35,021 nucleotides of DNA, from NCBI RefSeq assembly GCF_022808645.1, contig NZ_JAKZKT010000041.1, positions 1 to 35,021 of the forward strand, read 5' to 3'. Under the pieces are notes generated by a model. It did no database searches, had not been told where the DNA came from, and saw nothing but the letters and a program-made list of their open reading frames with translations. The stretch is from Bacillus litorisediminis (GTDB lineage: Bacteria > Bacillota > Bacilli > Bacillales > JC228). A program made the position numbers and the translations under genes. This document shows, one piece after another, positions 16,742 through 26,761 of this stretch. The number at the start of each line of letters is the position of its first letter. Position 1 is the first letter of the stretch.

Positions 16742-17461
16742 TTAGCAATCGGTTTCTAACCGTAACTTTACAAGATCTGCGATTAAATAATAATTGGAAT
16801 AATGAACAGGATTTGAACATTCATCATAAATAACTTTATCTACTAAAATTAAAGGTGTCAGTCTGCTAACCTCTAAGTGTTTTTGTAACTCCTCTGTTGG
16901 ATGAACAAATTCCAGTTCCTTACAAACTCTTTTGAATTTGATTTGGTACTCGTCATTAATAATCTTAAAAGTAGAACTATCTGGTTTAATTTTGTTTTCG
17001 ATTGAGGGATATAGTGATGTAGGTAAGTAGGCATAATCCAAACTTAAAATTTGGTTATTGCGATAGACTTTCCTGATTAATTCAACGTACTCATCATATT
17101 GATTATTAAAGACTTTATTAATATGGGGGGTACCCTTTATTTTCTCCATTGAAATAATATCTTTTGTTATAATATCATTCTCTGTGGTTAAACCCTCTGT
17201 GAATCCCTGTAAATGTAATAGATGAATTTCTTTGCGAGGTTTATTAACAAATGTACCTTTTCCTCTTATAATTTCAAGGATTCCTTCTTCAACCAATTCC
17301 TTAATGGCACGGCGAATGGATATTCGGCTTGCTTGAAATATTTCACATAATTCAGCTTCTGTCGGAATACGATCTCCCGGATTCAATTGATTCGCTTCAA
17401 TATATTGTTTAATTCCTGTCATAATTTCTTCATATAAATAAATGGGATCGTTGTTACTCAA
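16742..17461 (-). CDS. frlR: GntR-family regulator with UTRA domain (FrlR-like)
   Basis: 239 residues. The N-terminal winged helix reads YEEIMTGIKQYIEANQLNPG, DRIPTEAELCEIFQASRISI, RRAIKELVEEGILEIIRGKG, the classic HutC/GntR pattern; residues ~90-235 form a UTRA ligand-binding domain (LHLQGFTEGLTTEND, NQILSLDYAYLPTSLYP, VDKVIYDECSNPVHYSNYYL). Length matches B. subtilis FrlR. The TTG start has AGGAG 8 bases upstream. It lies after frlD within the operon rather than being encoded divergently. It probably represses the operon through the palindromes at 22586-22638 and is relieved by a fructosamine phosphate. The symbol rests on context and family. Confidence 0.78.
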   Translation of the reverse strand: MSNNDPIYLYEEIMTGIKQYIEANQLNPGDRIPTEAELCEIFQASRISIRRAIKELVEEGILEIIRGKGTFVNKPRKEIHLLHLQGFTEGLTTENDIITKDIISMEKIKGTPHINKVFNNQYDEYVELIRKVYRNNQILSLDYAYLPTSLYPSIENKIKPDSSTFKIINDEYQIKFKRVCKELEFVHPTEELQKHLEVSRLTPLILVDKVIYDECSNPVHYSNYYLIADLVKLRLETDC

Positions 17462-17503
17462 AAGAATTCGCTCCTATACCTTATCATTTACCCTTATTAT
17501 ACA

Positions 17504-18352
17504 TTATCTAGGGTGTTTTGATATCATTTCCATTTCTTTGGGGTAACCGAATCCACCATATGTTTGGCAAGTCATTTCAGCTGATTTTGTTCCTTTGTCG
17601 ATCGCAACTTCGATATCGTCACCATTTATATAAGAAGTTAAAAATCCTGCTATTAAACTATCACCTGCACCCATTGTGTCAATAATATCAATCTCTCTCA
17701 GCTTCTGCTCATACACCACTCCATTTTTGATAAAAATGGCTGGCCTTCCGCCTCTAGTCAATCCGATCACTTCAAAGCGAAAAGAAGTTAAAAATTGGAT
17801 GAACCGTTCAAGTTCTTTATCTGAAAGTTCAGCAGCCGAGAAAAAAGCATAAGAAATATACGGAGCTATAGACTCAATATAAGATAAATCCTTCTTGTTT
17901 GAGAAATCAAACGATATTTTTGACACTTGAGACAATTTAGGAAGCTCGCTTTCCATTGAGGAATAACAACTTACATGACTTAAATCAAATGTTTTAATAT
18001 AATCCAACTCTTCTTGAATAAGCTGAATTTTATATTTATGCTGAACTGTATTTTTAGGGCCACCTACAAATACGCGATCATTTTTTTCTGTTAATGTAAC
18101 TCTCGGTTGTCCGGTAATACCGAAAACTTCACGTGAAAAATGATAATCGATTCCTTCTTGACTCAGTGCATACTTAATATGATCAGCAGGTTCATCGTTA
18201 CCAAATATCCCAATATAAGAAACTTTACTAGCCCCATTCCGTTTGGCATTAACTGCTACATTGACACAATTGCCTCCAGGATAATATTTATTTTGATCCA
18301 AATAGCAGTCCACTACGTTATCACCAATTGTTATTAGTTTCATGGTCATCAT
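17504..18352 (-). CDS. frlD: Fructoselysine/fructosamine 6-kinase FrlD (PfkB family)
   Basis: 282 residues, PfkB/ribokinase fold. N-terminal signature YPGGNCVNVAVNAKRNGASK and C-terminal signature IDTMGAGDSLIAGFLTSYIN with the catalytic Asp; GLTRGGRPAIFIKNG lies between. It phosphorylates fructosamines (Amadori products of amino acids) at C6 after uptake; FrlB then deglycates them. The ATG at 18352 overlaps the frlM stop by ATGA; an ATG at 18343 is an alternative with AAAGG upstream. The operon order B-O-N-M-D is that of B. subtilis frl, which supports the substrate call over other PfkB kinases. Confidence 0.88.
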   Translation of the reverse strand: MMTMKLITIGDNVVDCYLDQNKYYPGGNCVNVAVNAKRNGASKVSYIGIFGNDEPADHIKYALSQEGIDYHFSREVFGITGQPRVTLTEKNDRVFVGGPKNTVQHKYKIQLIQEELDYIKTFDLSHVSCYSSMESELPKLSQVSKISFDFSNKKDLSYIESIAPYISYAFFSAAELSDKELERFIQFLTSFRFEVIGLTRGGRPAIFIKNGVVYEQKLREIDIIDTMGAGDSLIAGFLTSYINGDDIEVAIDKGTKSAEMTCQTYGGFGYPKEMEMISKHPR

Positions 18353-19239
18353 CCTTTCACAGATCCTTCTGCAAGACCTCTAACCAAATACTTTTGTAAG
18401 AATATAAGTAAAATAATCATTGGAACAGTTGCAATAACCATTCCTGATAGCAATACTCCCCAGTCTGTACGAAGTGCATCTCTAAAGACCATTAATCCTG
18501 ACGGGATTGTTTTTAATTCACTAGAATTGATAAAAACGGTTGCGAATAAGAATTCATTCCAAGCAAAATAAGCTGTTAAAATAACAGAAGTAAATAAAAT
18601 AGGTACAGATAGCGGCAAATATATTCGCCAATAAATCCCGAATTCAGTACAGCCATCCATTAATGCTGATTCAGATAACTCCTTAGGCACAGTTAAGAAG
18701 AAGGCACGAATCAATATAATCGTTAAAGGTAATCGATAGGCTACATACGTCAAAATGAGCGCCCAGTGTGTATCGATTAAGTTAGTTACTGTCAAAATTT
18801 CAAATAAAGGGATTAAAGCAACTTGCGGATTCATCATTAAGCCGCCAATTGTAAACAATAATCCCGCATCAATCCACCGATTTCTATACCTGGATAATAC
18901 GAACGCAGACATCGATCCAATCAATACTGTAAGAATAATCGTTAATCCAGTAACATAAACACTGTTAAAAAAATAGCTCGAAATCCCTTTCTCCCATGCT
19001 AGTGAATAGTTTTCAAACTTCCATTCCGATGGTAAAGCCCAAACATTATTATAGATTTCTTGATAACTTTTGAATGACGATATAACCATCCAAAATAAGG
19101 GGTATAAAATGACAATGGCAAAGATTAACAACCCCAGAAATAGTATATTTTTTGTGATTCGTGTCTGGACTGGGATTCTATTTTTATTTGTAACAATTGA
19201 ACTGGGGGAAGTTGAATTCTTTAACTGAGTTTTTATCAT
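18349..19239 (-). CDS. frlM: ABC sugar-type permease FrlM
   Basis: 296 residues, MalG-type permease with six membrane segments, starting at about FLGLLIFAIVILYPLFWMVI. The EAA loop that contacts the ATPase reads ELSESALMDGCTEFGIYWRI. It pairs with the next-door MalF-type permease and the binding protein to import fructosamines; no ATPase gene is in the cluster, so a shared multi-sugar ATPase (MsmX-type in B. subtilis) would have to energise it. The start at 19239 has GGAAGGAGG upstream, 5 bp after the partner permease stop, and the gene overlaps frlD by 4 bp. Confidence 0.87.
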   Translation of the reverse strand: MIKTQLKNSTSPSSIVTNKNRIPVQTRITKNILFLGLLIFAIVILYPLFWMVISSFKSYQEIYNNVWALPSEWKFENYSLAWEKGISSYFFNSVYVTGLTIILTVLIGSMSAFVLSRYRNRWIDAGLLFTIGGLMMNPQVALIPLFEILTVTNLIDTHWALILTYVAYRLPLTIILIRAFFLTVPKELSESALMDGCTEFGIYWRIYLPLSVPILFTSVILTAYFAWNEFLFATVFINSSELKTIPSGLMVFRDALRTDWGVLLSGMVIATVPMIILLIFLQKYLVRGLAEGSVKG

Positions 19240-19244
19240 GTTCT

Positions 19245-20129
19245 TTAATCCTCCTTCCCTGTTTTAGATACTTTGATTTGTATCAGTGCAAATATAGCAG
19301 ATAGCAGGAATATAAGAGTTGCTAATGCAGATGCATAGCCCATGTCATCTTTAAAGAACCCTGTCTGATACATATGAACCGCTAATGTCATGGAACTATT
19401 ACCCGGACCGCCATTTGTGAGAATGTAAGGTTCATTAAATACAAGAATAGATCCAGTTACGGTAACTAATAAGTTAACAAAGGTTACTTCTTTAACTTGT
19501 GGAACAGTTATACTAAAAAATCTGCGTATTTTTCCAGCTCCGTCTATCTCTGCAGCTTCATACAATTCTTTCGGAATCTTCTGAATCGCTACAATAAATA
19601 ACATCGTAATTAATCCAATGCTTTGCCATTGAGACATCGCTATAACACTATATATGGCAGAAGTTGAATCACCTAACCAAGGTTTAGCCCATTCCTCTAA
19701 TCCAATTAATTCTAAGAAACTATTTAACAACCCGATTTGGGGATTATATACAAAACCAAATAATAATGCGATTACAGAAATCGAAATCATAACTGGCATA
19801 AAATAAATGACTCTTAAAGCAGGTGCGAAGCGTCTAAAAAATTTATCCTCTAAAATGGAAGCCAGCACTAAAGCAAAAAATACCTGCAGGATCACTGAGA
19901 TGATTGCATATTTAACATTGTTAATTAATGCAGTTACAGCTACCTTATCATGAAATAATTCTTTAATTTTACTTAGCCCAACAAATTCTTTCGATTGGGA
20001 AAATACACTAAAGTCAAAAAAACTATTATAAAAATTTTGAACGAGTGGTATGTAAATAAATATACCTAAAAATAAAATGGTTGGTAACATGAATAAGATT
20101 GGTGTTATATAAGCCTTTTTAAACTTCAT
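19245..20129 (-). CDS. frlN: ABC sugar-type permease FrlN
   Basis: 294 residues, MalF-type permease, six membrane segments. EAA loop KELYEAAEIDGAGKIRRFFS followed by TVPQ; FNEPYILTNGGPGNSSMTLA is typical for the C-terminal part. It forms the heterodimeric channel with FrlM. The ATG at 20129 has GAAGGTGG 9 bases upstream. It is separated from frlO by a strong hairpin without a T tract, suggesting that frlO mRNA is made or kept at a higher level than the permease mRNA. Confidence 0.87.
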   Translation of the reverse strand: MKFKKAYITPILFMLPTILFLGIFIYIPLVQNFYNSFFDFSVFSQSKEFVGLSKIKELFHDKVAVTALINNVKYAIISVILQVFFALVLASILEDKFFRRFAPALRVIYFMPVMISISVIALLFGFVYNPQIGLLNSFLELIGLEEWAKPWLGDSTSAIYSVIAMSQWQSIGLITMLFIVAIQKIPKELYEAAEIDGAGKIRRFFSITVPQVKEVTFVNLLVTVTGSILVFNEPYILTNGGPGNSSMTLAVHMYQTGFFKDDMGYASALATLIFLLSAIFALIQIKVSKTGKED

Positions 20130-20154
20130 TACTGAAAACCACCTTCTTTTTTAA

Positions 20155-20194
20155 GAATTGCCCTAACCGAATAAGTTCCTAGTTAGGGCAATTC
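20155..20194 (-). other. Intercistronic hairpin between frlO and frlN
   Basis: GAATTGCCCTAAC pairs perfectly with GTTAGGGCAATTC (13 bp, 14-base loop). On the transcribed strand it is followed by TTAAAAAAG rather than T, so it is not a standard terminator. Position after a binding-protein gene suggests 3' stabilisation or partial attenuation. Confidence 0.75.
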
Positions 20195-20207
20195 CTATGA
20201 AATCTTT

Positions 20208-21491
20208 CTATTGGTTACGTAATTTAGCTGCTTCTTCCTGTACTTTTTTCATGATTTCTTCTGGAGTCGTTTGATTAGTTGCTAATTCTTGGCCACCGCG
20301 CATGAAAATATCAGCAATTGAAATATCAACTGCATTATCAAACCAAGGGGCTACATCTGATGCATCTAAAATAATTTGATAGGCCTCAAGACTTGTCGGA
20401 TTTGAATTTTCTTCAGTTACCCCTCCTTTAATAGCATTTAACTGCCCATCTGCTTTTGTAAATGCTTTAGCGGTTTCTTCTGAAGTTAAGAACTTTAAAA
20501 ACTCTACAGCTTCAGGAGGTGCATTTTTACTTAACATCCATCCTTCAGGTGCACCAGTAAGTGATTCAGGTCTTCCTTCACCATCTTCAACGGGCGGGAA
20601 ATTAAAGAATCCAAATTCGACATCACCGGCATCTTGTACATATTTAACTTCTGCAAATTGCATATATAATACTGGAACTTCACCGGTAGCAAACATGTTC
20701 CGAGCTGTTTCATGATCTATAGCCGTTGAAACATCACCCATGTAAGTGGTTAACTCTTTGAAGATTTCCAGGCCTCGAATATAGCCTGGATCTGTAAATT
20801 CACCTGTTTCAGGGGTATAGTCTTTAACTAGTACATCATGGTCTATCACTCTATCAAAAATAGTTCCCATGTAATGGGATACTGCCCAGGCATTTGTTAA
20901 ACCTTCGACTAGAGGTGTTTCATAACCTGCTTCCTTCAGCTGATCTAATACATCGATCAGTTCATCGTATGATTTAGGTACAGCTATATTATTTTCTTCA
21001 AATACTTTTTTGTTATAAAAGAAAGCTTTACCATCAACCGTAAACGGAATTCCATAAGTACTCTCATCAAAAGTAAATCCAGCATATTGTGACTCGATAA
21101 TATTACCAGACCATTCTGGATCATCCGCAATGATGTCGTTTAACTCCATAATACGGCCAGAACTTACTAAGTTAGCGGCAAATGAATCTGACCATGATGA
21201 GAAAATATCAGGCAGCTCATCATTTGAAACCAACACTCTGATCTTTTCTTTATAAGAATCATTTAAAACAGAATCTACATTAATTTTTACATTTGGATGC
21301 AGCTTTTCAAATTCTGCAATCCTTTCATCATAAAATGATTTTCTTGGTTCATTGGGCCATCGATGGAAGAAATCAATTACTACTTGATCACCATTGGAAG
21401 CATCGCCATTACTATCTTGAGAGGAAGAACAAGCTGCTAAAAACGAAGAACTAAGTAAAACAACAAGCAAAAATCTAAGTACCTTTTTCAT
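20208..21491 (-). CDS. frlO: Fructosamine-binding lipoprotein FrlO (extracellular solute-binding protein)
   Basis: 427 residues. Signal peptide MKKVLRFLLVVLLSSSFLA with lipobox LAAC (Cys21), then family-1 solute-binding-protein sequence: VVIDFFHRWPNEPRKSFYDE, DELPDIFSSWSDSFAANLVS, YGIPFTVDGKAFFYNKKVFE, SLTGAPEGWMLSKNAPPEAV. It is anchored to the outer face of the membrane and delivers substrate to FrlNM. It starts 42 bp after frlB's stop with a GAGGAGGGAG ribosome binding site. Aromatic residues such as the HRW segment would fit sugar stacking. The specific substrate is inferred from the operon. Confidence 0.87.
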   Translation of the reverse strand: MKKVLRFLLVVLLSSSFLAACSSSQDSNGDASNGDQVVIDFFHRWPNEPRKSFYDERIAEFEKLHPNVKINVDSVLNDSYKEKIRVLVSNDELPDIFSSWSDSFAANLVSSGRIMELNDIIADDPEWSGNIIESQYAGFTFDESTYGIPFTVDGKAFFYNKKVFEENNIAVPKSYDELIDVLDQLKEAGYETPLVEGLTNAWAVSHYMGTIFDRVIDHDVLVKDYTPETGEFTDPGYIRGLEIFKELTTYMGDVSTAIDHETARNMFATGEVPVLYMQFAEVKYVQDAGDVEFGFFNFPPVEDGEGRPESLTGAPEGWMLSKNAPPEAVEFLKFLTSEETAKAFTKADGQLNAIKGGVTEENSNPTSLEAYQIILDASDVAPWFDNAVDISIADIFMRGGQELATNQTTPEEIMKKVQEEAAKLRNQ

Positions 21492-21533
21492 TAAACTCCC
21501 TCCTCGTTTTTGTAACCAATTATTTCAAAAACA

Positions 21534-22508
21534 TTAGTACTCCATTTTCCACATATATCTTCTTACTGATAATGGATGACCCGTATGTTCAGCTAAACCA
21601 TCAGCGTATAATCGTAAAACAGGACCGGCAAGTGCAGGGCCGAAATACTCTTTTAGGTCTTCGTCTACCCCTGTATAATCAAACTCTTTAACGTTAACGA
21701 CTTCAACTTTTTTACTATATTTAGTAACAAAATCCAGAGCGCGTTGATCAAGTGGTGTGCTTGGTCCTTCTCCAACTACCATTAAAAATGGTACATCATA
21801 GTCAGTGATTTCAAATGGTCCGTGGAAATATTCGCCTGAATGAATAGCATTCGAATTGATCCAAAGCATTTCCATCAGCAGACAGCTTGTGAATGAATAA
21901 GCGTGGTGGATATACGCACCGCTTGCCATTGTGTAAATGATCTTCTCACGCTTATTTTTTTTTCCGAATGCGTCAGCAACATCCTTATACTTCGCTTGAT
22001 TACTTTCAATTAACTGACCTAGATTAGATAACTGGTCAACACCACGGAGATATTTCTCTTCACCAGTAATAACATTAAGTAATTTAAAGATTAACGTGTA
22101 AAAAATACCGATCTCTCCATCTATAGCATCAGAGCCATCTTTATAATTGTAATGAATGGTAAATTCAGCCTCTTTACACAACGGAGATTCAACATCCATT
22201 GAAATGGCAACAGTCAAGGCACCTTGATTTCTTGCGTATGTAGCAGCTCCAACTGTTTCAGGGGTTGTACCAGAATGAGATCTCAGTATAACAAGACTTT
22301 TTTCTCCTAATGCTTTTGGTGCACGGTGAATAAATTCATTTGACGTATAAACAAAGCTTGGCATGTCAGTATCTTTTGTAACAAAATAATCTCCAAATGA
22401 TAGCGCTGCCATTGATCCGCCACATGCAACAAAGAAAATATTTTCAATGTCTTTCCCTTTAACAGCCTCGATCACATTTTGAATTTGTTCCACATGTTCT
22501 TGTTTCAT
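21534..22508 (-). CDS. frlB: Fructosamine 6-phosphate deglycase FrlB (SIS domain)
   Basis: 324 residues with two SIS domains. NIFFVACGGSMAALSFGDYF and LVILRSHSGTTPETVGAATY are the phosphosugar-binding signatures; LMEMLWINSNAIHSGEYFHG and PFEITDYDVPFLMVVGEG are typical of the deglycase group. It splits 6-phosphofructosamines into glucose 6-phosphate and the free amino acid. Length is close to that of B. subtilis FrlB (about 328). The start has GGGAGGATT upstream and overlaps the stop of an 18-codon leader ORF (TAATG), so its translation is probably coupled. Confidence 0.88.
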   Translation of the reverse strand: MKQEHVEQIQNVIEAVKGKDIENIFFVACGGSMAALSFGDYFVTKDTDMPSFVYTSNEFIHRAPKALGEKSLVILRSHSGTTPETVGAATYARNQGALTVAISMDVESPLCKEAEFTIHYNYKDGSDAIDGEIGIFYTLIFKLLNVITGEEKYLRGVDQLSNLGQLIESNQAKYKDVADAFGKKNKREKIIYTMASGAYIHHAYSFTSCLLMEMLWINSNAIHSGEYFHGPFEITDYDVPFLMVVGEGPSTPLDQRALDFVTKYSKKVEVVNVKEFDYTGVDEDLKEYFGPALAGPVLRLYADGLAEHTGHPLSVRRYMWKMEY

Positions 22509-22564
22509 TATCTTAATCCTCCCTTCAATTTATCATTTTGTTTACAACAAAATTTGGTAGTCAT
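22508..22564 (-). CDS. 18-codon leader ORF overlapping frlB
   Basis: ATG at 22564 with a textbook AGGAGG (22572-22577) 7 bases upstream encodes MTTKFCCKQNDKLKGGLR and stops with TAA whose last A is the A of the frlB ATG. It lies downstream of the candidate promoter and the second palindrome, so it is in the mRNA leader. It could couple or modulate frlB translation, or encode a tiny protein. The double Cys and Lys-rich content are noticeable; no homologue is known to me. Confidence 0.55.
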   Translation of the reverse strand: MTTKFCCKQNDKLKGGLR

Positions 22565-22585
22565 AATGTAACCTCCTCATTTTCT

Positions 22586-22605
22586 ATGATGTCATATAAC
22601 ATCAT
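22586..22605. promoter_or_regulatory. Palindrome 2 (candidate GntR/FrlR operator) in the frl leader
   Basis: ATGATGT-CATATA-ACATCAT, 7-bp arms around a 6-base centre, just downstream of the predicted transcription start of frlB. It shares TGTCATAT with the palindromic region in the promoter spacer, as expected for two sites of one repressor. Confidence 0.6.
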
Positions 22606-22615
22606 GTTTGAAATA

Positions 22616-22644
22616 ATAATATGTCATATGACGTCATACGTCAA
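22616..22644 (-). promoter_or_regulatory. frl operon promoter with overlapping palindromes
   Basis: On the minus strand TTGACG (22644-22639) and TATTAT (22621-22616) are separated by exactly 17 bases. The spacer contains GTCATATGAC (22623-22632) and TATGACGTCATA (22627-22638), both perfect palindromes. A repressor bound here would cover the promoter. Confidence 0.75.
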
Positions 22645-22752
22645 CAGTCTATTATGAATTTTCTAATTATTTTTGTTTTTCAAGTTACTAAGAATAGGTA
22701 ATTTTTTGTTTTAAGGGGGAATTGTCTTGATTGTGATGGACATTTTACAAAG

Positions 22753-22780
22753 AAAAAAGCAGCCTGTTTAGTTGGCTGCT
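22753..22780 (-). terminator. Second minus-strand terminator downstream of katG
   Basis: On the minus strand AGCAGCC pairs with GGCTGCT over a 9-base loop and is followed by six T. It lies beyond the main katG terminator and protects the frl promoter region from read-through. Confidence 0.65.
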
Positions 22781-22860
22781 GAAGATGACTCATGAACATG
22801 GAAATTTATTCATTTTTTGATCCGGAAAGAAAATGAATCTTTGCTTCCTTATCCATTGAC

Positions 22861-22920
22861 TTTGAGTTTTCGGTTCTTTCGCTTTCCGAATGAAACCGAA
22901 GAACCGTCCCCATGTTTCAT
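22861..22920. repeat. GAACCGTCCCC-ended imperfect palindromic repeat
   Basis: CGGTTCTTTCGCTTTCCGAA with ATGAAACCGAAGAACCGTCC forms an imperfect hairpin ending in CCCATGTTT. It is one member of a family of related intergenic repeats in this window. Confidence 0.6.
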
Positions 22921-22968
22921 CCAAAAAAAAACATTGGTACTTCAGCAAGTACCAATGTTTTTTTTGGT
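22921..22968. terminator. katG terminator, near-perfect long hairpin
   Basis: ACATTGGTACTT (22931-22942) pairs with AAGTACCAATGT (22947-22958), loop CAGC, flanked by eight A and eight T, giving a terminator usable on either strand. It lies 12 bp beyond the katG stop. Confidence 0.9.
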
Positions 22969-22979
22969 TTTATCTGTCA

Positions 22980-25175
<2,196 letters not shown>

Positions 25176-25254
25176 TTACGCCTTTCCGTGTAAATTAAGT
25201 AGTCTCATAAGCTTACAAACTGGATGATAATAAATCTCTCTGCTGCTATCTATC

Positions 25255-25282
25255 ATTATAATAAAACCATTCATATTATGAA
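25255..25282 (-). promoter_or_regulatory. katG promoter with palindrome over the -35 box
   Basis: On the minus strand TTCATA (25282-25277), 16 bases, TATAAT (25260-25255). The -35 box is one arm of a perfect inverted repeat TTCATA-T-TATGAA (25270-25282). It does not match the PerR consensus well; the binding protein is unknown. Confidence 0.55.
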
Positions 25283-25508
25283 AGAATATTGGGATAACTC
25301 TTATTTATTCGAAAAATAATGGCAGTTGACGTTCTGTAAACTAGCCAAAAAATAAAGGCACTTAACACTAATAGTAAGTACCTTTTTTACCTTTATTTTT
25401 ATTCCGCAACTTCAGTGATCTAACTAAACAAATTTATCTGTCTTTTTAGCCTAAATAACCTGTTTATCGAACGATTTTCCGTAGGACTAGGGCGGAGAAG
25501 GATTAAAA
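25283..25508. other. Intergenic region with a bidirectional hairpin
   Basis: No gene. Around 25357-25382 GGCACTTA can pair with TAAGTACC (one mismatch), followed by seven T on the plus strand and preceded by A-rich sequence, resembling a terminator whose gene is absent. The rest is AT-rich and unremarkable. Confidence 0.4.
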
Positions 25509-25509
25509 C

Positions 25510-25587
25510 GGACAGTCTTTTTAGGCCTGAATTCCAATGAAAAAAGAGGTCTAGAAAATAGACCGCAATAACTGTCCCCATGTTTCC
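25510..25587. repeat. Divergent copy of the palindromic repeat
   Basis: GGACAGT (25510-25516) and ACTGTCC (25571-25577) are inverted copies, followed by CCATGTTT as in the other family members. The interior (including GGTCTAGAAAATAGACC) is different from that of other copies. Confidence 0.45.
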
Positions 25588-25658
25588 ATTGACGAGAGAC
25601 TCCTCTATACTTTAAACTTCTATTAATTTTAAATAATTAAACTGAAGGGATGATAAAA

Positions 25659-26057
25659 ATGAGTACGGAACAAAACGGTACATCAGCCCTCTCTCTCAAA
25701 GAGATGGCAGTGTCTTTTCTGCAGCTGGTGGCCTCAGGTAATATCCGTGAAGCATACCAGCGTTACATAAGCCCTGACTTTCGTCATCATAACCCCTATT
25801 TCCGTGGCGATCGAGACTCGCTCATGCAAGCGATGGAAGAGAATCAGATCCAAAGCCCTGACAAAATTCTTGAAGTCAAACAAGCTATCCAAGAGAAAGA
25901 CACGGTTGTCGTTTATTCGCATATTCGGCAAAACCCAGATGATCTGGGAGCTGCGGTTGTCCATATCTTCCGTTTCCAGGATAACCAAATCGTTGAATTG
26001 TGGGATGTAGGTCAGCCTATTCCAGAGGATTCTCCTAACGAGAACGGAATGTTTTAA
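25659..26057 (+). CDS. NTF2/SnoaL-like small protein
   Basis: 132 residues of the NTF2-like fold: SLKEMAVSFLQLVASGNIRE, FRHHNPYFRGDRDSLMQAME, DTVVVYSHIRQNPDDLGAAV and VHIFRFQDNQIVELWDVGQP, ending QPIPEDSPNENGMF. This matches the family often annotated as SnoaL-like or nuclear transport factor 2 family proteins, in which a His pair and acidic residues line a hydrophobic pocket. No substrate is known. The ATG at 25659 has GAAGGGA 9 bases upstream; the ATG at 25650 lies too close to that site. It is monocistronic, followed by a palindromic repeat that may act as its terminator. Confidence 0.82.
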   Translation: MSTEQNGTSALSLKEMAVSFLQLVASGNIREAYQRYISPDFRHHNPYFRGDRDSLMQAMEENQIQSPDKILEVKQAIQEKDTVVVYSHIRQNPDDLGAAVVHIFRFQDNQIVELWDVGQPIPEDSPNENGMF

Positions 26058-26060
26058 AAC

Positions 26061-26121
26061 AAAGGGACGGTTCTTTTGTTTCGTTGTTTCACACAACAAA
26101 TGAAACAGGAGAACTGTCCTT
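26061..26121. repeat. GGGACGGTTC palindromic repeat after the NTF2-like gene
   Basis: AAAGGGACGGTTCTTTTGTT TCGTTGTTTC pairs imperfectly with the downstream ATGAAACAGGAGAACTGTCC. It starts 4 bp after the stop codon. Confidence 0.65.
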
Positions 26122-26329
26122 ATTTTTCTTTCCCCTGTTACTTACTATTTATGAGATTCCCCGCCATTAATCCGCACTTCTGCTGCATGGATCAATCTAG
26201 ATTCATCTGACAATAAACATGTAACTCATTAACCAGCTTTTTCTGTTTCCAAAACGTTTCATTTTTTTTCTTAACAATATTCTACTTTGGGTTTTTTCAT
26301 CGTTTGTGTCCCTTACTTGATATTATTTA

Positions 26330-26379
26330 TTGTTTTCGTGTAAACAATAGTGTATGATGCATAGTATAAAACAAATACT
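26330..26379 (+). promoter_or_regulatory. padR promoter and candidate autoregulatory operator
   Basis: TTGTTT (26330-26335), 17 bases, TATGAT (26353-26358). ATTGTTT-TCGTGT-AAACAAT is a perfect inverted repeat over the -35 box, and AGTAT-N7-ATACT (26363-26379) sits at the expected transcription start. Either could be the PadR binding site. Confidence 0.5.
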
Positions 26380-26413
26380 GTATAACATCCAGTAAGAAAA
26401 ATGAGGTGGGTGA

Positions 26414-26761
26414 ATGATTAATTTATTGAATTCATTAACGACAGAGCTTAGGAGAGGAACGTTGACATTAGCGGTTTTAAGTCAATTACGAACCCCCCAG
26501 TACGGATATTCACTTGTTCAGTTATTGGAGGAATCCGGTATTTCCATTGATCAAAGTACCTTATATCCATTACTTCGCCGATTAGAAAAACAGGAATTGG
26601 TGTCGAGTAGTTGGGATACATCTGAGAGTAGACCCCGTAAGTACTATGTTTTAAGTGAATACGGGTTAGAGATATTTTTGCAGTTAAAAAAGGAATGGAT
26701 TAAGAATTCAAAGGAGCTTTATAGCTTATTAAAGGGAGAGGAAGATATTGAATTTAATTGA
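26414..26761 (+). CDS. PadR-family transcriptional regulator
   Basis: 115 residues, a single winged HTH: ELRRGTLTLAVLSQLRTPQY, GYSLVQLLEESGISIDQSTL, YPLLRRLEKQELVSSSWDTS, ESRPRKYYVLSEYGLEIFLQ, which is the PadR signature, with a short C-terminal helix. It overlaps the next gene (a HAAS-type membrane protein) by 14 bp; this PadR-HAAS pairing is common in Bacillaceae and usually controls membrane or cell-envelope functions. The ribosome binding site GAGGTGGG lies just upstream. Confidence 0.9.
   Translation: MINLLNSLTTELRRGTLTLAVLSQLRTPQYGYSLVQLLEESGISIDQSTLYPLLRRLEKQELVSSSWDTSESRPRKYYVLSEYGLEIFLQLKKEWIKNSKELYSLLKGEEDIEFN

Noticed and set aside
25249-25265. Possible PerR box upstream of katG (TTATTATAATGATAG)
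   Set aside because: Only one half resembles the TTATAATNATTATAA consensus, and it overlaps the -10 box, so the match is not convincing.
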